NCBI RefSeq assembly: GCF_023546765.1
Contig: NZ_CP097484.1
Location: 933,501 to 997,500, forward strand
Source: Methylobacterium tardum
GTDB lineage: Bacteria; Pseudomonadota; Alphaproteobacteria; Rhizobiales; Beijerinckiaceae
DNA: 64,000 bases
Direction of reading: 5' to 3'
Shown piece after piece: positions 28,998-38,081 of this stretch. Positions within the stretch are counted from its first letter, which is position 1; each line of letters begins with the position of its first letter. Both the position numbers and the translations under genes were made by a program. The notes under the pieces are model-generated. The model searched no databases. It was not told the origin of the DNA and saw nothing but the letters and a program-made list of their open reading frames with translations.

Positions 28998-29873
28998 TCA
29001 CCGCCGCCCCAGCAGACCCTGCGGGCGCAGGTACATGACGGCCACCAGCAGGAGCAGAGCCGGGATCACCCGGTAGGCCGGCGAGATCAGGTAGGCGGTG
29101 GCGGTCTCCAGATACCCCACCACATAGGCGGCGATCAGCGAGCCGGTGACGCTGCCCAAGCCCCCCAGCACCACGATCGAGAAGGCGCTCGCGGTGAGCG
29201 GCCCCACGGAATACGACGAGACCCCCAGGAACATCCCGAGCAAGACCCCGGCGATGCCGGCGAGCAGGCCGTAGATCGCCCAGACCGCCACGTAGATCTT
29301 CGCCATGTCGTGCCCGAGCAGCGTCACGCCGCGCGGGTTCATCGAGGCCGCGAGCAGGACCTTGCCGGCCCGCGCCCGGTTCACGAACAGCCAGAGCAGC
29401 CCGATCACCACCCAGCAGATCAGCGCGGTGAACAGCTCGTTCTTCGGCGTGCGGACGCCCGCGATCTCGACCACGCCCTCGATGAGCGGCAGCACGGTCT
29501 TCGGGTTGTCGGTGAAGAAGTAGGCCACCAGCTCCTGGATCATGATGCCCCAGAGCAGCGTGCCGGTGAGGACGAAGATCTCCTTCTCCTCCCGCGGGAT
29601 CGCGCGGCTGCGCTCGATCGGCGCCACGACGGCGAAGTAGGTCACCAGGGCGCCCGCGAGCCCGCACAGCACGCCGATCGCCGCGCCCGCGTAGGAGCCG
29701 AGCCCGAACAGGGCCGAGGCCGCCCAGGCCGCCACCGCGGCCATGACCATCAGGGCGCCGTGGGTCAGGTTGAGGACGCCCGAGACCCCGAAGATCAGGG
29801 TGAAGCCCATCGCGCCCAGCGCGTAGAGGGCCGAGATGGCGAAGCCATCGACGAGGATCTGGAGGCCGATCAC
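28998..29873 (-). CDS. Branched-chain-type ABC transporter permease, LivH
   Basis: 291 aa, eight or so membrane helices. Typical LivH start LQILVDGFAISALYALGAMG with FGVSGVLNLTHGALMV, and the loop AASMNPRGVTLLGHDMAKIY. Pairs with LivM. It follows the binding-protein gene by 19 bases on the same strand and is separated from livM by repeat E. Confidence 0.92.
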   Translation of the reverse strand: MIGLQILVDGFAISALYALGAMGFTLIFGVSGVLNLTHGALMVMAAVAAWAASALFGLGSYAGAAIGVLCGLAGALVTYFAVVAPIERSRAIPREEKEIFVLTGTLLWGIMIQELVAYFFTDNPKTVLPLIEGVVEIAGVRTPKNELFTALICWVVIGLLWLFVNRARAGKVLLAASMNPRGVTLLGHDMAKIYVAVWAIYGLLAGIAGVLLGMFLGVSSYSVGPLTASAFSIVVLGGLGSVTGSLIAAYVVGYLETATAYLISPAYRVIPALLLLVAVMYLRPQGLLGRR

Positions 29874-29892
29874 CGCGCTCTCCCGCTCCGGC

Positions 29893-31152
29893 CTACTGGA
29901 CCGCCGGCTTGACGGCGGGGGGCAGGATCATGGCCCCGTTGGCGGTCGCCGCCGGCCAGATCGCCACCTGCTTGCCGTTCTGCCATTGCCCCAGCACGCT
30001 GGTCATCAGGCCGGGCCCGTACTGGATCGAGTGGGTGAACGGCTCGTCCTTGCCGTAGAACTTGAGATGCCCGACCGTGCCGACGTAGTCGGTCTTCTCC
30101 AGGGCCTCGGCGAGCTTGTCGGCCTCCGTGGAGCCGGCCCGCTTGATCGCCTCCGCGGTGTAGTGGACGGCGTCGTACGCCATGTAGCCCGCGTAGGAGG
30201 GCGCGCCGCCGAAGCGCTTGGTGAAGGCGTCGGCGAACGGAATCGTCTTCTCGGTGAGCGCCACCCCCGGCAGCGCGACGCTGTCGAACAGCACGCCCTG
30301 CGTGCCGCCGTTGGTGTTGGCCCAGAAGGTCGAGGAGGTCGCCTCGCCGCTGATGCCCGTCATGGCGATCGGGACCTGCTGGTTCTGCCACTGCACGGTC
30401 GGCTGCACGCCGACATGGGCGATGCCGGTGACGATCAGGTCGGGCTTGGCCGCCTCGATCTTGTTGTAGATCGGCGTGAAGTCGCCCGTGTCTGGCGAGA
30501 AGCGGACATGCTCGACCACCTTGAGCCCGGATTTCGGCAGGCATTCCTGGTAGGCGGCGTCCAGCGGCCGGGTCCAGGCCGCATCCTCGCTCATGATCGC
30601 GGCGGTCTTGGCCTTGAGCTTCTCGACCAGCACCTCCTTGGCCGAGTCGCAGACCGCCTGCGCCAGGGCGTGCGAGGTCAGGTAGCCGTGGAAGGTGTAC
30701 TTGTTGCGCGCGTAGTCCTTGTGGACCGCGACGCTGATCTCGTTCGAGGCCGCGCCGGGCGTGATCATCGGCGTCTTGAGCCGGGCCGCCCAGGGCATCA
30801 GCGCCAGCACCACCTCCGAGATGTAGCTGGCGATGACGAAGTTGACCTTGTCCTCAGAGACCGCCCGCTGGAAGGCGCGGACCGCGTCGGAGGCGGAGGA
30901 CTTGTCGTCGTAGGTGACGACCTGGATCTGGCGCCCGTCGATGCCGCCCTTGGCGTTGATCTCGTCGGCGGCGAGCTGCACCGCCTGCGGGATCGAGGCC
31001 CCGGCCACGGATTGCGCCTCGGCGATCACCCCGATCTTGATCGGGTCGGCGGCGTGCGCAGGCCCCGCCAGCATTGAGCCCGCGGCCAGCAGCGCGGGCA
31101 GCATGCGCCGGATCTGAACGCGCCGGGGAACGGCGCGCGCGGGCTCGGACAT
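29893..31152 (-). CDS. ABC transporter substrate-binding protein, branched-chain type
   Basis: 419 aa periplasmic type I binding protein. Signal peptide around MLPALLAAGSMLAGPAHAADP (cleavage after AHA, residues about 30-35), then IKIGVIAEAQSVAGASIPQA, AADEINAKGGIDGRQIQVV and MPWAARLKTPMITPGAAS. ATG 31152 is preceded by GAGGAAAC. First gene of the importer operon livJ-livH-livM-livGF, which continues into the acyl-CoA genes, suggesting that the ligand is the acid those enzymes degrade. Confidence 0.9.
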   Translation of the reverse strand: MSEPARAVPRRVQIRRMLPALLAAGSMLAGPAHAADPIKIGVIAEAQSVAGASIPQAVQLAADEINAKGGIDGRQIQVVTYDDKSSASDAVRAFQRAVSEDKVNFVIASYISEVVLALMPWAARLKTPMITPGAASNEISVAVHKDYARNKYTFHGYLTSHALAQAVCDSAKEVLVEKLKAKTAAIMSEDAAWTRPLDAAYQECLPKSGLKVVEHVRFSPDTGDFTPIYNKIEAAKPDLIVTGIAHVGVQPTVQWQNQQVPIAMTGISGEATSSTFWANTNGGTQGVLFDSVALPGVALTEKTIPFADAFTKRFGGAPSYAGYMAYDAVHYTAEAIKRAGSTEADKLAEALEKTDYVGTVGHLKFYGKDEPFTHSIQYGPGLMTSVLGQWQNGKQVAIWPAATANGAMILPPAVKPAVQ

Positions 31153-31472
31153 CAGCGTTTCCTCTGGTCGTGCCCGCATTCTTTATTCGCAGGCTTGGCG
31201 ACGACTGTATCCGGCGCCTGCCGGATCACAAGGGGTCGGCGGCGCGGGGCGGGTGACGTTTCCGGCCAGTCGTTGGCTGCGCATGGCCGCGCCCGGAACG
31301 TTGCGCCCCGACAACACGCGCTCCGATTCCAGCGGCGCCGGATGCCTGCCGTCGCGCGCGGCGCGCGCGGGTCCGCCGGAGTCCAGCTTCGGCACAGCGC
31401 GATGGTGTCGCGTCCCCTCCCGACCGAGCCCGGACGCAGGTGCGCCGTGCAGCATCGGATCGGGGGGACGCC
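31153..31472. promoter_or_regulatory. Divergent intergenic region with an inverted repeat
   Basis: 320 bases between two outward-facing operons, so promoters for both should lie here. A perfect inverted repeat ATCCGGC-GCCT-GCCGGAT at 31209-31226 could be an operator for a shared regulator. No convincing gene or second element was seen. Confidence 0.4.
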
Positions 31473-32447
31473 ATGCGCACACGAATGACCGCCGCGATTC
31501 TAACGGTGGGCGCCCTGCTGCTGGGCGCGACGGGCCAAGCCCGCGCCGCCGCCGTGACTCAGCCAGGAGAGCAGGTCGGCCTTGCACCGGGCTTGCCGCT
31601 GCCAGAGGGCTTCTATGCCTTCGACACGTTCAGCTGGGGACGGGCCAACCGCCGCGACGCCGCCGAGGTCGGGGTCAACATCCCGTTCCTGATCTATGCG
31701 TCGCCGCTCAAGGTCTTCGGAGCGCGGATCGAGCCGGTGGTGGCGGTCCCGTCGGTGTTCATCGACACCCACGCCCCGGCCCCGGTCCCCAACAAGACCG
31801 TGAGCACCTTCTACACGCCATTCCTGGGCAACATCTTCGCCTGGAACCTCGGCGGCGGCTTCGGCGTGTCGTACATCGCGGGCGCCTACCTGCCCTACGG
31901 CGACCGCGGGTCGCTGGGTCTGGGGCTCCGGGGCACGCCTCTGATCCCGGCGGCCGCTTCCGGGACGCTCAGCCAGCGCGTCGCCGCCACCTATGTGGGC
32001 GACGGCAGCCTCAACCTCTCGGCGGTCCTCACCTACAACCGGCCGTTCGACGCGCATGGACGATTCGGCGGCCCGGTCGGGGCGGCGATCGGCCCGCTGC
32101 CGCTGGCGGACCAGATCAACCTCGACCTGACCGCCACCAGGAAGTTCGGGCATCTTGAGATCGGGGCCGTGGCGTACGGCTACACGGACCTGCCGGTGAA
32201 CCGCCGCGACCGGCTGTTCGGCCGGTTCCAGCGGGACGGTTCCATCGCCGCCGGCGGGCTGGTGGGCTACGATTTCGGGCGCGTCATCCTGCAGACCTTC
32301 GTCACCCGCGAGATCGTGGCTCGCGACACCATCGATCCTGCGGGGCACCGTCAGCACAAGGAGGAGACCCGGGGCTGGTTTCGGGTGATCGTTCCCTTCC
32401 CGACGGCGGTCGCGGCAGCGCCCGAGCTGCTGATCCGCAAGAACTGA
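31473..32447 (+). CDS. Outer-membrane transporter-like protein (Phenol_MetA_deg/SphA type)
   Basis: 324 aa with signal peptide (TAAILTVGALLLGATGQARA). The body alternates in a beta-barrel pattern (FYAFDTFSWGRAN, AWNLGGGFGVSYIAGAYLPYG, VGYDFGRVILQTFVTREIV). Proteins of this family accompany hydrocarbon and aromatic degradation genes and probably ease uptake through the outer membrane. ATG 31473 follows a GGGGGGACG stretch. It heads the + strand catabolic genes and is divergent from the ABC importer. Confidence 0.7.
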   Translation: MRTRMTAAILTVGALLLGATGQARAAAVTQPGEQVGLAPGLPLPEGFYAFDTFSWGRANRRDAAEVGVNIPFLIYASPLKVFGARIEPVVAVPSVFIDTHAPAPVPNKTVSTFYTPFLGNIFAWNLGGGFGVSYIAGAYLPYGDRGSLGLGLRGTPLIPAAASGTLSQRVAATYVGDGSLNLSAVLTYNRPFDAHGRFGGPVGAAIGPLPLADQINLDLTATRKFGHLEIGAVAYGYTDLPVNRRDRLFGRFQRDGSIAAGGLVGYDFGRVILQTFVTREIVARDTIDPAGHRQHKEETRGWFRVIVPFPTAVAAAPELLIRKN

Positions 32448-32649
32448 GGCGCGCGGCGGGTTTCACGTGGGCCGCCCTGTCCGCCCCCGGGCTTCCGGAC
32501 CCGGTGCGGCCGGCCTAGGCTTCGGGAGATCCCGCGCCGAGCGGACCGGACGGCCTCGAAGAAGGGTGCAGACAGGTGAGGAACGCACGCGCGGCCGTGC
32601 CCGGGAGGCTCCCGGGCCGCGGCCTCCGGCCACGCCGGGATTTGCATCG

Positions 32650-33674
32650 GTGAGCCTGCGCTGGAGCCGGCGGCCCGAGGGCTCGACCTGGGGGATTTCG
32701 GCCCCGACGACGAGCGCGGGCGCCTCAACCTGCTCACCCCCGAGAAGGTGCTGCAGGGCATCGCCGAGGTGCGCGAAGGGCTCACCTTCTGTCTCAGCCT
32801 GCCCCTCGATCTTCCGGGCGGCAACGTCCTGAACCCGCGCCGCCACCCGCCGCAGATCACCCCGACCCGCCGCGCCAACGGCCGGCCGAACATGAACTTC
32901 CCGGTCTGCGAGGAGGTCGACGGCGCCACCGACGTGATCTGCGACGACCGTGCGCTGATCCACCTGCAATACTCGACGCAGTGGGATTCGCTCGCCCATG
33001 TCGGGTCGCTCTTCGACGCGGACGGCACAGGAGCGGCGCCGACCTTCTACAACGGCTTCCGCGGCGGCCGCGACATCGTCGGGCCGAGCACGCCGGAAGC
33101 CGCCGACCAGCCGTCCCGGGCGAAAAGGCTCGGAATCGAGCGCCTGGCCGAGACCGGCATGCAGGGCCGGGCGGTGATGATCGACCTGCGTGCCCATCTC
33201 GGCGATGCCAAAGCCAAAGTCGGCTACGACCAGCTCGCCCGGATCCTGGAGGCCGACGGGGTCGTGATCGAGCCCGGCGACATGGTCTGCCTGCACACGG
33301 GCTTCGCCGAGCGGCTGATCGGCATGGGCGGTGATCCGGACCCGAAGCTCGTCCGCAACCTCTGCGCCGGGCTCGACGGCCGGGACCCGCGCCTGCTCGA
33401 CTGGATCACCCGCACGGGCCTGTGCGCGCTGATCGCCGACAATTACGCCGTGGAATCCTACCCGGCCGGGCCGGGACCCGCCTGCTGCGCGACGCTGCCG
33501 CTCCACGAGCACTGCCTGTTTAAGCTCGGGGTCAATCTCGGGGAGCTGTGGCACCTGACGCCGCTGGCCGAGTGGCTGCGCGCGAACGGCCGCAACCGCT
33601 TCCTGCTCACCGCCCCGCCGCTCCGCCTGCCCGGGGCGGTCGGCTCGCCGACGACGCCGATCGCCACGGTGTGA
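32650..33674 (+). CDS. Cyclase-family (kynurenine formamidase-like) hydrolase, frameshifted near its start
   Basis: About 341 aa when joined. The gene starts at GTG 32650 (SLRWSRRPEGSTWG); after the GGGGG run at 32690-32694 the frame shifts by one missing G to DFGPDDERGRLNLLTPEKV. The body has FCLSLPLDLPGGN, the metal-binding STQWDSLAHVGSLFD (the HxGTHxDxPxH variant), and ADNYAVESYP. These metal-dependent hydrolases act on amides, lactones or esters. It is 13 bases upstream of the hydroxyacyl dehydrogenase and belongs to that operon. Without the correction, only GTG 32748 would be available as a start. Confidence 0.82.
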
Positions 33675-33687
33675 GGGGAGGGGGAAC

Positions 33688-34638
33688 ATGACCGAGATCG
33701 CGATCATCGGCGGCGGCCTGATGGGGCACGGCATCGCCCTGGTGCTGGCGCTCCACGGGCACGCGGTGCGGATCACCGACACGTCGACTGAGACCCGCGC
33801 CCGCGTGCCCGGCCTCATGGAATCGGCGCTCGCGACCCTGCGGGAAGCCGGAGCCGCCCCGGAGGGCTGGGATGCCGAAAGGCTCGGGCAGGCCGTCCGG
33901 GTCGAGGCGGATCTGGACAAAACGGTCGCCGGCGCCGGCCTCGTCATCGAGGCGATCACCGAGAACCCGGACGCCAAGCGCGCGCTCTTCTCCGAGCTCG
34001 ACCGGCTCTGCCCTGCCGAGACGATCCTCGCCAGCAACACCAGCTACCTCGACGTCTTCCCGCTGATTCCCGAAGCGCGGCAGGCGCGGGCGCTGATCCT
34101 GCACTGGTACACGCCGCCCTACATCGCCGACCTCGCCGACGTGGTGCCCGGCCCCGGCACGGACCCCGCGGTGGTCGCCGCGATGGCGGATCTCGTGCGC
34201 GGCCTTGGTCAGGTGCCGATCGTGCTGAAGCGGTTCATCCCCGGCTACGTCGCCAACCGGATCCAGCAGGCGATCAGCGCCGAGGTGTTCCGGCTCCTCG
34301 ACGAGGGCGTCGCCGCGCCCCGGGACATCGACGACGCGATCATCCACGGGCTCTCCTTACGCATCCCGATCCTCGGCCACCTCGCCAAGGCGGACTTCAC
34401 CGGCCTGGAGCTGACGCAGCGGGCGCTGGCCAATGGAAGCTACGCGCCGCCGCCCCCGCGCACGCGCTCCGAGACCCTCGACGCCCTCTGCGCCGAAGGC
34501 CGGATCGGGGTGATGGCGGGCAAGGGCTATTTCGACTGGGGCGGTCGCCCGCCCGAAGAGCTGTTCCGCGAGCGCGACCGCAAGCTCCTGGCTTTGAAGG
34601 CGGCCATGGCCGGGATCGGCCGGATGGAGGGCACATGA
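33688..34638 (+). CDS. 3-hydroxyacyl-CoA dehydrogenase/L-carnitine dehydrogenase-like protein
   Basis: 316 aa NAD-binding 6-phosphogluconate-like fold. The N-terminal IAIIGGGLMGHGIALVLA binds NAD; the catalytic region has ILASNTSYLDV and ILHWYTPPY; the C-terminal dimer domain follows IPGYVANRIQQAI. Carnitine dehydrogenases are of this type and accompany BKACE genes in Pseudomonas. Here it would oxidise a 3-hydroxy acid to the 3-keto acid that BKACE cleaves. GAGGGGAGGGGGAAC precedes the ATG; the stop overlaps the next gene. Confidence 0.85.
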   Translation: MTEIAIIGGGLMGHGIALVLALHGHAVRITDTSTETRARVPGLMESALATLREAGAAPEGWDAERLGQAVRVEADLDKTVAGAGLVIEAITENPDAKRALFSELDRLCPAETILASNTSYLDVFPLIPEARQARALILHWYTPPYIADLADVVPGPGTDPAVVAAMADLVRGLGQVPIVLKRFIPGYVANRIQQAISAEVFRLLDEGVAAPRDIDDAIIHGLSLRIPILGHLAKADFTGLELTQRALANGSYAPPPPRTRSETLDALCAEGRIGVMAGKGYFDWGGRPPEELFRERDRKLLALKAAMAGIGRMEGT

Positions 34639-35393
34639 TCGGGGCGGACCTGTCGGGACGGCGCGTCCTCGTCACCGGAGCCTCGTCGGGCATCGGGCTC
34701 GCGACGGTGGAGATGTTTGCGCGCAACGGCGCCACAGTCGCGCTGAACCATCTGCCCGACGATCCCCGCGGCCCCGCCGAGGCCGAGCGGCTCGCCGGGG
34801 ACGGTCTTTCGGTGATCGCCCTGCCCGGAGACGTGTCGGCCGCCGGCGCCGCCGAGGCCATGGTGGCGGCCGGCATTGAGCGGCTCGGCGGGCTCGACGT
34901 GCTCGTCAACAATGCGGGCACCTCGGGCACGACCACGCCCATCGCCTTCGAGGATCTCGACGCGATGAGCGAGGATTTCTGGGCCACGATCCTGGCGACC
35001 AACCTGCTCGGGCCGTTCCGCTGCGCCCGGGCCGCGGCCGCAACCCTCAAGGCGAGCCGCGGCGCCATCGTCAACACCGCCTCGGTGGCCGGGCTCGGGC
35101 GGCGGGGCTCGTCGGTGGCCTACTCGGCCAGCAAGGCCGGGCTGATCAACCTGACCCGCAGCCTCGCCCGGGCCCTGGCGCCGGACGTGCGCGTCAACGC
35201 GGTGGCGCCGGGCCTCGTCGCCACCCCCTGGACCGAACCCTGGTCGGAGGAGCGCAAGGCCTCGACCGTGGGGCGCACCATGCTCGGCCGCATGGCCCGC
35301 CCGGAGGACATCGCCGAGACCATTTTCTTCCTCGCGGCGGGGGCGGCCTACATCACGGGCGAGACGATCACGGTCGACGGCGGAGCGATCTGA
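34635..35393 (+). CDS. Short-chain dehydrogenase/reductase
   Basis: 252 aa classical SDR: TGASSGIGLA, NNAGTSG, catalytic NTASVAGLGRRGSSVAYSASK, end GETITVDGG. ATGA overlap with the preceding dehydrogenase shows operon membership. It probably oxidises or reduces a hydroxyl group of the same substrate, but the reaction cannot be fixed. Confidence 0.9.
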   Translation: MIGADLSGRRVLVTGASSGIGLATVEMFARNGATVALNHLPDDPRGPAEAERLAGDGLSVIALPGDVSAAGAAEAMVAAGIERLGGLDVLVNNAGTSGTTTPIAFEDLDAMSEDFWATILATNLLGPFRCARAAAATLKASRGAIVNTASVAGLGRRGSSVAYSASKAGLINLTRSLARALAPDVRVNAVAPGLVATPWTEPWSEERKASTVGRTMLGRMARPEDIAETIFFLAAGAAYITGETITVDGGAI

Positions 35394-35411
35394 CGCTCGG
35401 GGAGCACACAC

Positions 35412-36296
35412 ATGTCGAGCACCACCGTCATCACCTGCGCCCTCACGGGCTCCTTCGACACGCCGAAGAAGAACCCGGCCGTGCCGGTGAGCCCGAAGGC
35501 CATCGCCGAATCGGCGCTCGAGGCCGCCGCCGCCGGGGCCGCGGTGGTCCACATCCATGTCCGCGACCCCGAGACCGCCGCGCCCAGCATGGAGCTCGCC
35601 CATTACCGCGAGGTGGTGGAGCGGATCCGCGAGAGGAACGACGCCGTGATCCTCAACCTGACCACGGGGGCAGGGGGCCGGTTCGTGCCGGGCGACCCCG
35701 ACCCGTCGGTCGCCGGCCCGGGCACGACCTTCGTGGGACCGGAGGCCCGCACCCGGCATGTCGGCGCGCTGCGGCCGGAGATCTGCACCCTCGACATCGC
35801 CACGATGAATTTCGGCGAGCACCTGTTCCTCAACACCCCCGGCCATCTGCGGGCGATGGCGGGTCACATCCGCAACGCGGGTGTGAAGCCGGAGATCGAG
35901 GTGTTCGACCTCGGCCAGATCGAGCTGGCCCGGCACCTGATCGCCGAGGGGCATCTGGCGCGCCCGCCGCTGTTCCAGATCTGCCTCGGCATCCCGTGGG
36001 GCGCCCCGGCGACCCCGGAGGCGCTGGTGGCGATGCGCGCGCGGCTGCCGGAGGACGCGATCTGGTCGGCCTTCGGCATCGGCCGGGAGGAGTTCCCGAT
36101 CCTCGCGGTGGCGGCCGGGATGGGCGGCAACGTCCGGGTCGGCCTGGAGGACAACCTGTACCTGTCCCGGGGCCGGCTCACGCCGAGCAACGCCGCGCTG
36201 GTGGAGAAGGCCGTCAGCCTGCTGGCCCACATCGACCGCGAGCCGGCCACGCCCGATCAGGCGCGGGCGATTTTTGGATTGGCGCCGCTTGGGTGA
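35412..36296 (+). CDS. BKACE family beta-keto acid cleavage enzyme
   Basis: 294 aa (former DUF849). The Zn-binding HIHVRDPE is near residue 49, NLTTGAGG and LDIATMNFG follow, and the C-terminal half has VRVGLEDNLYLSRG. Members condense a beta-keto acid with acetyl-CoA and release acetoacetate and a new CoA ester; known substrates include 3-keto-5-aminohexanoate and dehydrocarnitine. The residues lining the pocket would be needed to guess the substrate. Preceded by GGGGAGCAC and 18 bases from the SDR stop. Confidence 0.92.
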   Translation: MSSTTVITCALTGSFDTPKKNPAVPVSPKAIAESALEAAAAGAAVVHIHVRDPETAAPSMELAHYREVVERIRERNDAVILNLTTGAGGRFVPGDPDPSVAGPGTTFVGPEARTRHVGALRPEICTLDIATMNFGEHLFLNTPGHLRAMAGHIRNAGVKPEIEVFDLGQIELARHLIAEGHLARPPLFQICLGIPWGAPATPEALVAMRARLPEDAIWSAFGIGREEFPILAVAAGMGGNVRVGLEDNLYLSRGRLTPSNAALVEKAVSLLAHIDREPATPDQARAIFGLAPLG

Positions 36297-36317
36297 TGAC
36301 CCGCGCCCCCTCTGCGG

Positions 36318-36520
36318 GCTAGCAGATCCATACTTCTCTGCCGGACGCCAAGGGCTTGAAAATCAAGCGCGTTTCCCCTCCCCCTTGTGGGGAGGGGCAA
36401 GGGGTGGGGGTGGTGCAGAAGGGACCGCCAGGCTCGATCCTGAGCCACCCCCACCTCCAACCCCTCCCCGCAAGGGGGAGGAGAGAGCGCCTCGGCCAGC
36501 GATGTGTGAACATCGTAGCT
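36318..36520. repeat. Composite palindromic repeat, family 1 (copy F)
   Basis: Core TCCCCTCCCCCTTGTGGGGAGGGG, GGGGTGGGGGTGGTGC facing CCACCCCCACCTCC, then CCTCCCCGCAAGGGGGAGGAG, and a right flank CAGCGATGTGTGAA shared with copy E. It occupies most of the 375 bases between BKACE and the binding protein. The rest of the gap (to 36671) shows only a GGGAGAGAGA ribosome site. Confidence 0.85.
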
Positions 36521-36671
36521 CTGCGAGGGAGGGAGGAGCCGTAGCGCTTACGGATTAGTGACATCCTCACCCGCGCCGGTATCAGCCGCTAACGCCCACG
36601 GATACTCTGTCTTCGAAGGCCGCGAGCGCCGATCAACGGCGCCGCATCCAACAAAAAACAGGGAGAGAGAC

Positions 36672-37901
36672 ATGACGCTCCGCCACCTCGCCGCGCGGCT
36701 GCTCGGAAGTCTGTGCGCGCTCGGCGCCGGCGCGGCGCTCGCGGCCGACCTCGTACCGGTGAAGATCGGCGTGCTGAACGACCGCTCCGGCGTCTACTTC
36801 GATTCCACCGGCGAGGGCTCGGTGGTCGCCGCCCGCATGGCGGTCGAGGATTTCAAGCCGGAGGCGCACGGGCTGAAGGTCGAGGTCGTCGCCGCCGACC
36901 ACCAGAACAAGCCCGATGTCGGCGCTTCCATCACCCGGCAATGGTACGACCGCGACGGCGTCGACGCGGTGTTCGACGTCCCCACCTCCTCGGTGGCGCT
37001 CGCCATCGCGCAGATCACCAAGGAGAAGAACAAGGCCTTCATCAACTCGGGCGGCGGCACCGCCGACCTGACCGGCCCGGCCTGCACGCCCAACACCGTG
37101 CACTGGACCTACGACACCGCGGCGCTGGCCAATGGCACCGGCAAGGCCATCCTCAAGCGCGGCGGCAAGTCTTGGTACTTTATCACCGCCGACTACGCCT
37201 TCGGCCTCGCCCTGGAGCGCGACACCAAGGCGGTGGTGGAGAAGAACGGCGGCAAGGTCGTCGGCGGCGTGCGCACGCCGTTCCCGAACCCGGACTTCTC
37301 CTCGTTCCTCCTCCAGGCCCAGGCCTCGGGCGCGCAGGTGATCGGGCTCGCCGATGCCGGGTTGGATGCCGCCAACGCCATCAAGCAGGCGCACGAATTC
37401 GGCATCCGCCAGGGCGGCCAGACCCTCGCCGCCCTGCTGATCGCCATCACCGACATCCACTCGCTGGGCCTGGACGTGGCGCAGGGCCTCGCCTTCACCG
37501 CCTCGTTCTACTGGGACCTCAATGACGGCACCCGCGCCTTCGCGGAGCGGTTCGAGAAGCGGATGCCCGGCAAGAAGCCGACCTCCTACCAGGCGGGCGT
37601 CTACGCCAGCACGCTGCACTACCTGAAGGCGGTGGAAGCCCTGCACTCGGCCAAGGACGGCGCCGCGGTCGTTGCCAAGATGAAGGAGCTGCCGACCGAC
37701 GACCCCCTGTTCGGCAAGGGCACGATCCGGCCGGACGGGCGCAAGATCCACCCGATGTACCTGTTCGAGGCCAAGGCGCCGTCCGAGTCGAAGGGCGAGT
37801 GGGACCTCTACAAGGTGCTGGAGACGATCCCGGCCGAGCAGGCCTTCCGGCCGATGAGCGAGGGCGGCTGCCCGATGCTGGCGCAGCAGACGGCGAAGTA
37901 G
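36672..37901 (+). CDS. ABC transporter substrate-binding protein, branched-chain type (orphan)
   Basis: 409 aa periplasmic type I binding protein. Signal peptide LLGSLCALGAGAALAAD, then VPVKIGVLNDRSGVYFDSTGEGSVVAARMAVED in the family's opening pattern, INSGGGTADLTG and WYFITADYAFGLALERD. No permease or ATPase follows. It might deliver its ligand to the LivH/M/GF system of the neighbouring operon, or to one outside the window. ATG 36672 follows GGGAGAGAGAC. Confidence 0.9.
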   Translation: MTLRHLAARLLGSLCALGAGAALAADLVPVKIGVLNDRSGVYFDSTGEGSVVAARMAVEDFKPEAHGLKVEVVAADHQNKPDVGASITRQWYDRDGVDAVFDVPTSSVALAIAQITKEKNKAFINSGGGTADLTGPACTPNTVHWTYDTAALANGTGKAILKRGGKSWYFITADYAFGLALERDTKAVVEKNGGKVVGGVRTPFPNPDFSSFLLQAQASGAQVIGLADAGLDAANAIKQAHEFGIRQGGQTLAALLIAITDIHSLGLDVAQGLAFTASFYWDLNDGTRAFAERFEKRMPGKKPTSYQAGVYASTLHYLKAVEALHSAKDGAAVVAKMKELPTDDPLFGKGTIRPDGRKIHPMYLFEAKAPSESKGEWDLYKVLETIPAEQAFRPMSEGGCPMLAQQTAK

Positions 37902-37906
37902 GAGCC

Positions 37907-38046
37907 GTCATCCCGGGGCCGCGCAGCGGAGCCCGGGATCCAGACGCGCCGACGCGCCAATGCTTTGCTCCGTCGGTGGTTCTGGATTGCCCGCCTCCGG
38001 CGTGCCCCTCCGGGTCCGGGCTCGCCTGCGGCGCCCCGGAATGACG
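37907..38046. repeat. Palindromic repeat, family 2
   Basis: CCGTCATCCCGGGGCCGCGCAG...GGGATCCAGA on the left and TCCGGGCTCGCCTGCGGCGCC followed by CCGGAATGACG on the right, between two converging genes. Copies at 17842 and 22846. Confidence 0.8.
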
Positions 38047-38081
38047 TGTGGGAGGACAGGTCGTCGAGCGGCACGCGTCGC

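Noticed and set aside
1979..38046. CRISPR arrays among the repeats
   Set aside because: The repeats are dispersed long palindromes between genes, not short direct repeats with regular spacers, and no cas gene is present.
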